Below, one piece after another: positions 14,172 through 19,424 of a stretch of DNA of 19,424 nucleotides. The notes beneath the pieces are model-generated. The model saw only the letters and a list, made by a program, of their open reading frames with translations, was not told the origin of the DNA and did no database searches. The translations under genes were made by a program, and so were the position numbers. How positions within the stretch are numbered: the stretch's first letter is position 1; every line of letters begins with the position of its first letter. This stretch comes from JBMNQH01 sp050944035 (GTDB taxonomy: Bacteria; Bacillota; Clostridia; Oscillospirales; Oscillospiraceae), in contig JBMNQH010000025.1 in assembly GCA_050944035.1 (NCBI GenBank), forward strand, positions 1 to 19,424, read 5' to 3'.

Positions 14172-14390
14172 ATGAAATCAAGTATCCGAAACGAAATCAA
14201 GGCGCAGATCATCCGCGCCGGTTACACCATGCAGGAAGTCGTTGACCAGCTGCACGATGAATATGGGTGGAGCGACAGCGTATCCAATCTTTCCGGGAAA
14301 TTGCAGCGGGAATCGCTTCGGTATCGGGAAGCTGTGGAGCTGGCCGACGTGCTGGGATATGACATTGTCTGGCAGAAACGGAGGGATTGA
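14172..14390 (+). CDS. Small conserved accessory protein ahead of the relaxase (helical, HTH-like)
   Basis: A 72-residue basic helical protein. The segment IRAGYTMQEVVDQLHDEYGW followed by VSNLSGKLQRESLRYREAVELADVLGY resembles a helix-turn-helix with a phage-repressor-like layout. The ATG follows a perfect GGAGG 7 nt upstream. Its stop overlaps the relaxase leader (the relaxase ATG begins 3 nt later), so the two are coupled. By position it may be an oriT-binding accessory factor or a local regulator. That is inference; I do not recognise a named family. Confidence 0.75.
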   Translation: MKSSIRNEIKAQIIRAGYTMQEVVDQLHDEYGWSDSVSNLSGKLQRESLRYREAVELADVLGYDIVWQKRRD

Positions 14391-14392
14391 GC

Positions 14393-15373
14393 ATGGAAAA
14401 AGCACAGTACGCGATTATGCGATTTGCAAAATACAAGGGGTCTGAGATCGGTAATATTGAGGCCCACAACGAGCGCACAAAGGAGAAATACGCCAGCAAT
14501 CCTGATGTGGACACCAGCCGAAGCAAGTACAACTTCCATCTGGTCAAACCGCCCGGCAAGTACCGGGCGGAATCAGAACGGCAGATTGCCGCTGCCGGAT
14601 GCCGTACCCGGAAAGACAGTATCCGTATGATCGAGACGCTGTTCACTGCCAGTCCGGAGTTCTTCAAGGGGAAGAAACGGGCGGAGATTCGGGTGTTCTT
14701 CGAGGAAGCTCTGCGCTTTCTGGAGCAGCATCAATCCAAAGAGACAATTATATCCGCTGTGGTGCATATGGACGAGAAAACGCCCCATATGCACCTTTGT
14801 TTTGTCCCGCTGACGGAGGATGGCAGGCTCAGCGCCAAAGATATTATGGGCAACAAAAAGAAGCTGACCTGGTGGCAGGATGAGTTCTGGAAACACATGG
14901 TCAAGAAGTTCCCGGATTTGGAGCGCGGTGAGAGTGCCAGCCAGACCGGGCGCGACCATATCCCACCCCGCGTGTTCAAGGAGATGACCCGGCTGACCAA
15001 ACAGAAGGACAAACTGGAGGATCTGCTCACCGGAATCAATCCCTTTAACGCCAAAAGCCGGGCGGAGGAAATCCGCAAAATTTTGGACACCTATCTTCCC
15101 AGCGTAGAGAAGATGGACACACTGCTGCGGAAATATGGTGTGGCTTTTACGAAAACAGCATCTGAAAACAAAAAGCTGAAAACGAAAAATGCCGAGCTGG
15201 AAGAATCTCTTGCATCGGCACAGAAGGTCAGCACCCTAAAGCAGATCGAAGACCTCAAGCTGCGGCGCGACTATGACAGTGCCGTGGCGATATTGGAGCA
15301 GATACCGCCAGAAGTATTGGAACTTTATAAACACCCGCATAAAAAAGAAAGGGAAACTGCCTATGATCGATGA
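14393..15373 (+). CDS. MobV-family (Pre/Mob) relaxase
   Basis: A 326-residue plasmid recombination/mobilization protein that nicks oriT on one strand and pilots the DNA to a conjugation channel supplied in trans. The N-terminus carries the MobV motif I region (AHNERTKEKYASNPDVD, about 24-40). Motif III HMDEKTPHMH (125-134) supplies the metal-binding histidines of the HxDExxPHxH signature. Residues about 190-310 are a long predicted coiled coil. The ATG at 14393 has GAGGG upstream; the TTG at 14387 is rejected. The matching nick sequence is found at 9818-9840, not next to the gene. Confidence 0.92.
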   Translation: MEKAQYAIMRFAKYKGSEIGNIEAHNERTKEKYASNPDVDTSRSKYNFHLVKPPGKYRAESERQIAAAGCRTRKDSIRMIETLFTASPEFFKGKKRAEIRVFFEEALRFLEQHQSKETIISAVVHMDEKTPHMHLCFVPLTEDGRLSAKDIMGNKKKLTWWQDEFWKHMVKKFPDLERGESASQTGRDHIPPRVFKEMTRLTKQKDKLEDLLTGINPFNAKSRAEEIRKILDTYLPSVEKMDTLLRKYGVAFTKTASENKKLKTKNAELEESLASAQKVSTLKQIEDLKLRRDYDSAVAILEQIPPEVLELYKHPHKKERETAYDR

Positions 15374-15548
15374 GTGGAGCGGTTTTGCAGACCTGCTGGC
15401 CAACCTGATTGAGAAGTACGCTTCGGAGTTGGATGTCGACAACCTGCCTGCTCCGGCGGTTCCGCTTGAGGATCAGGACAGCGCGACAACAGGCAAAAAA
15501 GAATCTGTTTTCAAGCCGGAAGCAGTTGCAGGCAAAATTGCTGCATGA
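15363..15548 (+). CDS. Small acidic protein following MobV
   Basis: A 61-residue protein beginning MIDEWSGFADLLANLIEKYA. The first half is acidic and helical, and the tail is low in complexity and rich in Ala, Pro, Lys and Glu. The ATG at 15363 lies inside the last codons of mobV (11-nt overlap) with a purine-rich site about 8 nt upstream, so it is translated by coupling. Its function is unknown; the coupling suggests an accessory role in mobilization. The frame extends upstream to 15273, but that part lies inside mobV and is not expected to be used. Confidence 0.7.
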   Translation: MIDEWSGFADLLANLIEKYASELDVDNLPAPAVPLEDQDSATTGKKESVFKPEAVAGKIAA

Positions 15549-15554
15549 TATAAT
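15526..15554 (+). promoter_or_regulatory. Promoter of the rhuM-recombinase operon
   Basis: TTGCAG (15526-15531) and a perfect TATAAT (15549-15554) are separated by the ideal 17 bp and lie about 55 nt upstream of the rhuM start. This is the best sigma-A type promoter in the window and probably also serves the recombinase gene. Confidence 0.75.
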
Positions 15555-15609
15555 ATACGTGATATAAGAGTCCAAACAAATTTGTGATTGAAAACCGAGG
15601 TGAATGCGA

Positions 15610-16614
15610 ATGGAATACTCAAACGATAACCTGTTCGGTTCTGAAATGATGATCTATACAACGGAAGATGGTTTAACCAAAATTGAGACAACCTTTGACG
15701 GCGATACCGTCTGGCTTTCTGCTGATCAGATGGCCGAGCTGTTCCAGCGGGATAAATCCACGATTTCAAGGCATATCAAAAACATTTTCACCGAGGGTGA
15801 GCTTGTGCGCGATTCAGTTGTTGCAAAATTTGCAACAACTGCTACGGACGGGAAAACCTATCAGGTTGAATACTACAATCTTGATGTGATTATTTCAGTC
15901 GGCTATCGTGTAAAGTCCAAACGTGGCACCCAATTTCGCATTTGGGCAACTGGGATTCTGAAAGAGTATATGCGAAAAGGGTTTGCCTTGGATGATGAAC
16001 GCTTGAAAAATTTGGGTGGCGGTGGATACTTCAAGGAACTGTTGGAGCGCATCCGGGATATCCGCGCCTCAGAGAAAGTATTTTACCGGCAAGTTTTGGA
16101 AATTTACGCTACCAGCATCGACTATGATCCCCATGCGGAGATTTCTGTTCAGTTTTTCAGGAAAGTCCAAAACAAAATCCACTATGCCATTCATGGGCAA
16201 ACAGCGGCTGAAGTCATTTACACGAGAGCGGACGCTGAAAAGGAATTTATGGGACTTACCACATTTGCCGGAAAGCACCCCACGCTAAAAGAGGCTGTAA
16301 TTGCAAAGAACTATCTGAATGAAAAGGAACTTCGTGCAATGGGGCAGCTTGTTTCCGGGTATCTGGATTTTGCGGAACGTCAGGCGGAACGGGAACAGGT
16401 TATGACCATGAAAGACTGGGCGGAACATCTGGATCGCATTCTTACGATGAGCGGCGAGCAGCTGTTGCAAGGAAACGGGAGTGTGAGCCATAAACAGGCC
16501 GTGGAGAAAGCAACCACCGAATACAAAAAATACAAGGCCCGGACGCTTAGTGAAGTGGAAAAGGACTATCTGGATTCCATCAAGGTGCTGGAGCAGAAGA
16601 CAGAGAAAAAGTGA
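15610..16614 (+). CDS. rhuM: RhuM-family protein
   Basis: A 334-residue protein of the virulence RhuM family, named after a gene on a Salmonella pathogenicity island and widespread on mobile and defence islands. The N-terminal half has the typical TVWLSADQMAELFQRDKSTI..HIKNIF helix-turn-helix-like region (about 32-58), then VYYNLDVIISVGYRV (about 92-106) and GTQFRIWATGILKEYM. The C-terminal half contains HYAIHGQTAAEVIYTRADAEK and LTTFAGKHPT, family hallmarks. I use the ATG at 15610, with GAGG 9 nt upstream; the ATG at 15604 is too close to that site. Molecular function is unknown; DNA binding is likely. It precedes the recombinase by about 30 nt and is probably cotranscribed with it. Confidence 0.88.
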   Translation: MEYSNDNLFGSEMMIYTTEDGLTKIETTFDGDTVWLSADQMAELFQRDKSTISRHIKNIFTEGELVRDSVVAKFATTATDGKTYQVEYYNLDVIISVGYRVKSKRGTQFRIWATGILKEYMRKGFALDDERLKNLGGGGYFKELLERIRDIRASEKVFYRQVLEIYATSIDYDPHAEISVQFFRKVQNKIHYAIHGQTAAEVIYTRADAEKEFMGLTTFAGKHPTLKEAVIAKNYLNEKELRAMGQLVSGYLDFAERQAEREQVMTMKDWAEHLDRILTMSGEQLLQGNGSVSHKQAVEKATTEYKKYKARTLSEVEKDYLDSIKVLEQKTEKK

Positions 16615-16646
16615 GAGGCTGTAGTTGCCCTATGGAGAGCAGACAG

Positions 16647-18638
16647 ATGAAGAAAGAAAAGACAAAAGTTTACACCTACACCAGGGTCTCTACCGCTATG
16701 CAGGTGGACGGCTACTCGCTGGATGCGCAGAAGGCCAAAATGAAAGCCTACGCCGACTACAATGATTATGAGATCGTCGGTGAATATGAGGATGCGGGAA
16801 AGTCCGGCAAGTCTATCGAAGGCCGGGCGCAATTCAGCCAGATGATGGAGGACATCAAATCCGGCAAGGATGGCGTGTCCTATGTTCTGGTGTTCAAATT
16901 GTCCCGCTTCGGCAGAAACGCGGCGGACGTGCTCTCTTCCCTTCAGGTCATGCAGGATTTTGGCGTCAACCTGGTGTGTGTGGAGGATGGCATTGATTCT
17001 TCCAAGGACGCGGGCAAATTGATGATCTCTGTCCTGTCTGCCGTGGCGGAGATTGAGCGTGAAAATATCCGTGTCCAAACCATGGAGGGCCGCATCCAAA
17101 AAGCAAGGGAGGGCCGCTGGAACGGCGGTTTTTCCCCCTATGGGTATCAGCTGGTGGACGGGATGCTAGTTATCAATGAGGAAGAAGCGGAGGCGATCCG
17201 TGTCATCTATGACCAGTATGTTCACACGGACATTGGCGCAAATGGCATCGCAAAGTATCTGGAAAACCATGGTATCCGCAAGATTCCTCGGCAGAATGGG
17301 AAAAATCCCCTGTTTGACGCACACCTGATCCGACTGATTCTGAAAAATCCGGTGTACTGCGGCAAGATTGCCTATGGACGCCGTAAAACGGAAAAAGTGC
17401 GCGGTACAAGGAACGAGTATAAGCTGGTGGAACAGGACAATTACTTGTTGGCAGAAGGATTGCATGAGCCCATTGTTTCGGAAGAAGTCTGGCAGGCGGC
17501 GCAGGTGAAGCTGCTGGCACAGGCCAAGAAATATGAACACGTCAACCGTGGGAAAGATGAACACGTACATCTGCTCTCCGGCATTGTAAAGTGTCCTGTC
17601 TGCGGAGCCGGAATGTATGGGAATAAAAGCATCAAGCACAAAGCGGACGGCACTAAGTACAAGGACTTTTATTATTACGGCTGTAAGCATCGCTCCATGA
17701 TTCGTGGTCATAAGTGCGATTACAAAAAGCAGATTCGGGAAGAACTGCTGGACGATGCCGTGGCGGAAGTCATTGTAAAGCTGGTGAGCAATCCGAAGTT
17801 TGCTGCCATGATGCAGGAAAAGATCAACATGAAAGTGGATACCGCCGCCATTGACCAGGAGATTGCCAATTACGAGAAGCAGCTGCGCCAGCATTATTCC
17901 GTCAAGGCGAAGCTGGCGGAGGAAATTGATTCTCTCGACCCGGACGACCGGCACTATGTCCGGCGCAAGGCAGACCTTGATGACCGGCTCTACAAGATGT
18001 ATGATAAGATTGAAGATACCGAATCTCTGCTGATCGCAGCCAGAGCCAAAAAGCAGGCCATTGAAGCGGAAAAGCTGACCGGCGACAATATCTATAAAGT
18101 GCTGATCTATTTTGAAAAACTGTACGGCATGATGAATGAGGCGGAGCGGCGGCAGTTGATCGAGGCGTTGATCTCTGAAATTCAGGTTTATCCGGAACGC
18201 CAAGCCAATGGACAGTGGTTAAAATCCATCAAATTTAAGCTGCCGATCATCGAGGAAGACATGAGTATCAGTTTGGACAATGAAGAACAAGTCGAGACGG
18301 TGGTACTGCTTTCCCACAAAAAGCCAGACGGACATATCAACGTAAAAGTTGAGTTTGGCGAAGGTGAGGGAAAAGTTCCGCTTGATAATATCGCTAAAAG
18401 AGCCGAAGAGTACAAGCCCAAGGAACGAGTGACCTACAAAATGATAAAGGAGTACATAGAAGCTAAATACGGCTTCAAAGTACATACCGCATATATCGCA
18501 GAGGTAAAGAGAGATTTAGGATTGCCGATGTATGATGCTCCTAATGCGGTAGAAGAATTGAAACAGCCGAGGAAGCATCCGACAGCGGAGAAAGTGGAAG
18601 CGATAAAGGATGCATTGAAGCATTTTAAAATAATCTAA
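16647..18638 (+). CDS. Large serine recombinase (integrase/excisionase), C-terminally fused to an RlmD tail
   Basis: A 663-residue site-specific recombinase that integrates and excises the element. The catalytic serine is S15 in YTRVSTAMQ, and FKLSRFGRNAADVL and AEIERENI complete the resolvase domain (1-150). A recombinase domain follows (about 165-290), then a zinc ribbon with C316, C319, C346 and C357, a coiled coil (about 395-470) and a C-terminal DNA-binding part. The element-encoded part should end near VETVVLLS (549-556). The last 107 residues (KYGFKVHTAYIAEVKRDLGL ... HFKII) match RlmD-type tails and are probably the host rlmD 3' end. The ATG at 16647 (ggagag 7 nt upstream) is preferred; ATG 16632 is possible. 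Excision should give this protein the other tail. Confidence 0.93.
   Translation: MKKEKTKVYTYTRVSTAMQVDGYSLDAQKAKMKAYADYNDYEIVGEYEDAGKSGKSIEGRAQFSQMMEDIKSGKDGVSYVLVFKLSRFGRNAADVLSSLQVMQDFGVNLVCVEDGIDSSKDAGKLMISVLSAVAEIERENIRVQTMEGRIQKAREGRWNGGFSPYGYQLVDGMLVINEEEAEAIRVIYDQYVHTDIGANGIAKYLENHGIRKIPRQNGKNPLFDAHLIRLILKNPVYCGKIAYGRRKTEKVRGTRNEYKLVEQDNYLLAEGLHEPIVSEEVWQAAQVKLLAQAKKYEHVNRGKDEHVHLLSGIVKCPVCGAGMYGNKSIKHKADGTKYKDFYYYGCKHRSMIRGHKCDYKKQIREELLDDAVAEVIVKLVSNPKFAAMMQEKINMKVDTAAIDQEIANYEKQLRQHYSVKAKLAEEIDSLDPDDRHYVRRKADLDDRLYKMYDKIEDTESLLIAARAKKQAIEAEKLTGDNIYKVLIYFEKLYGMMNEAERRQLIEALISEIQVYPERQANGQWLKSIKFKLPIIEEDMSISLDNEEQVETVVLLSHKKPDGHINVKVEFGEGEGKVPLDNIAKRAEEYKPKERVTYKMIKEYIEAKYGFKVHTAYIAEVKRDLGLPMYDAPNAVEELKQPRKHPTAEKVEAIKDALKHFKII
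18291..18314 (+). other. attR, right attachment site within the recombinase gene
   Basis: This stretch encodes VETVVLLS in frame in the recombinase and is the partner of 756-779 (19 of 24 identical; core gagacggt at 18294-18301). Downstream sequence encodes an RlmD-like tail and is interpreted as the displaced 3' end of the host rlmD. Confidence 0.8.
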
Positions 18639-18656
18639 ATATAAATATCGGATACC

Positions 18657-18706
18657 ATTTTATAGCCGTTTGTTCAGTTTTTGAGTAGGCGGCTATTTGG
18701 ATTTTT
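18657..18706 (+). terminator. Probable terminator after the recombinase/RlmD tail
   Basis: Arms atagccg (18662-18668) and cggctat (18690-18696) are followed by ttggattttt. The stem is short and the loop long, so strength is uncertain. Its position, just past the displaced rlmD 3' end, suits the original rlmD terminator. Confidence 0.5.
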
Positions 18707-18808
18707 AGAACTATCGAAAAAGAAGAAAAGATTGTATTACATATGTGGAGCAAGTGAAAATGTGTAAAAAAGCTATCTTTATATTATAGAGGAGAATGTA
18801 GAGTAAAT

Positions 18809-19424
18809 ATGGGATTTTCAAAAAATGATTTTGAAAAAGTAGATTTGCGGATTAAAAAAATAACAGAACAGACTGTTGAGCAAATAGAAATAGATTCAGA
18901 ATTACCTCCAACAATAGAGCAATTGGAAGATAATAATAGAACCTACTCCATCATGGCAGCCATACTATTTATTGATATTCGTAAGTCAACATACTTAACA
19001 GAAAATAGCCAAGCAAAAAGTATGGTTAAAATATATCGCTCATTTATGAGAATGGCAGTTGATTGTGTTAGAAAAAATGGAGGAGTTACAAGACAATTTC
19101 TGGGTGACAGAATTATGGGCGTATTTATTGACTCTGCTGATAAAAACGGGAATATCGTGGACAGTGCAGCAGATAAAGCAATTAATGCGGCAAGAAGTTT
19201 ACAGACTGTGATTGATTATAGCTTGAATAAATATTTGAAAACTAATGTTAATGGGAAAGTTATTGAATGTGGTATTGGAATTGATTATGGAAAGGTTCTT
19301 GTAACTCAGGTTGGTATGTATGGTCTGGAAAGTGATGAAAATAGAGAGAACGAAGTGGATTGTGTATGGGTTGGTAATACAACAAATTATGCAAGCAAAT
19401 ATTCAGATATAATCAATCACAGTC
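18809..19424 (+). CDS. pycC: Class III nucleotide cyclase, PycC-like (Pycsar), 3' end beyond window
   Basis: The first 205 codons of a class III adenylate/guanylate-type cyclase, open to the window end. After a ~50-residue N-terminal segment comes AAILFIDIRKSTYLTE, whose first Asp is a metal ligand. RKNGGVTRQFLGDRIMGVFID follows with the second metal Asp, then GIGIDYGKVLVTQVG and VDCVWVGNTTNYASKYSDI. The GDR-x-M-x-VF and WVG-x-x-x-NYA-x-K patterns are those of Pycsar pyrimidine cyclases, which make cCMP or cUMP on phage infection to trigger a partner effector. The effector gene should lie downstream, outside the window. The ATG has tagag 5 nt upstream. It lies right of attR in AT-rich DNA, so it is not part of the rlmD element proper. 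An ordinary adenylate cyclase is the alternative. Confidence 0.72.
   Translation, partial: MGFSKNDFEKVDLRIKKITEQTVEQIEIDSELPPTIEQLEDNNRTYSIMAAILFIDIRKSTYLTENSQAKSMVKIYRSFMRMAVDCVRKNGGVTRQFLGDRIMGVFIDSADKNGNIVDSAADKAINAARSLQTVIDYSLNKYLKTNVNGKVIECGIGIDYGKVLVTQVGMYGLESDENRENEVDCVWVGNTTNYASKYSDIINHS

Larger units (their letters stand above)
756..18314. mobile_element. Integrative mobilizable element inserted in rlmD (serine-recombinase type)
   Basis: The element is bounded by imperfect 24-bp direct repeats, both read in frame as VETVVLLS. It encodes a large serine recombinase at its right end, a MobV relaxase with a candidate oriT, a CHC2 primase-like protein, an SF3 helicase, a sigma/HTH regulatory pair, and about 8 kb of cargo at its left end. 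No type IV secretion, coupling protein or VirB4-like gene is present, so it should be mobilizable rather than self-transmissible. rum/rlmD is an established insertion site for serine-recombinase elements in Firmicutes. The exact crossover dinucleotide cannot be fixed from one integrated copy; it should lie in the shared 8-bp core gagacggt. Confidence 0.85.

Noticed and set aside
17166..18203. 345-codon minus-strand open frame
   Set aside because: It lies wholly antisense to the well-supported serine recombinase, has no ribosome binding site or domain, and reflects codon bias on the other strand.
1..19424. tRNA attachment site, CRISPR array, insertion-sequence transposase, type IV secretion genes
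   Set aside because: I looked for tRNA-like ends, regular repeat-spacer units, transposase motifs and VirB4/VirD4-like ATPases and saw none; the integration target is protein-coding rlmD.

Overview
The window reads as chromosomal DNA of a gut-type Firmicute, most likely a Clostridia/Oscillospiraceae member. That is an inference from protein style, moderate G+C, Shine-Dalgarno usage and element type; no rRNA or other taxonomic marker is present. Most of it (about 756-18314) is one integrative mobilizable element of about 17.5 kb inserted in frame into the 3' part of rlmD, the 23S rRNA uracil-C5 methyltransferase gene. The left border lies inside rlmD and the right border lies inside the element's own large serine recombinase gene. 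Both borders encode VETVVLLS from imperfect 24-bp direct repeats (19 of 24 identical). Each gene therefore ends in an RlmD-like C-terminal tail supplied by the other partner.

Layout. 1-1064: 5'-truncated rlmD, its last ~95 codons supplied by the element, then a terminator. 1331-9448: a compact six-gene plus-strand cargo operon: small XRE regulator, two TcmP-like proteins (three-Cys-motif partner, methyltransferase-like fold), a radical-SAM-like protein with a CX3CX3C motif, a beta-class DNA methyltransferase (type III Mod-like) and a DEAH helicase with a C-terminal nuclease-like domain (Res-like). 9449-10048: a 600-bp non-coding stretch with terminators and a sequence very close to the pMV158/MobV origin of transfer. 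10049-11531 (minus): sigma-70-like factor and helix-turn-helix regulator, translationally overlapping. 11765-13733 (plus): CHC2 zinc-finger primase-like protein and P4-type SF3 helicase. 14172-15548: small accessory protein, MobV relaxase and a 61-aa protein. 15610-16614: RhuM-family protein with its own promoter. 16647-18638: large serine recombinase.

Beyond the right border (18639-19424) the DNA becomes AT-rich and holds the 5' part of a class III nucleotide cyclase gene. It resembles the PycC pyrimidine cyclases of Pycsar anti-phage systems and is cut by the window end.

How the parts work together: the recombinase excises and integrates the element. MobV, acting on the candidate oriT, would let a co-resident conjugative element mobilise it, since no type IV secretion genes are seen. 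The primase and helicase probably support replication of the excised circle, and the sigma/HTH pair probably controls the switch. The cargo operon is the best candidate for a little-described system: a TcmP/TcmP/radical-SAM cassette joined to a type III-like modification/restriction pair, probably a defence or DNA-modification module. With the cyclase just outside, rlmD looks like a hotspot for defence genes.
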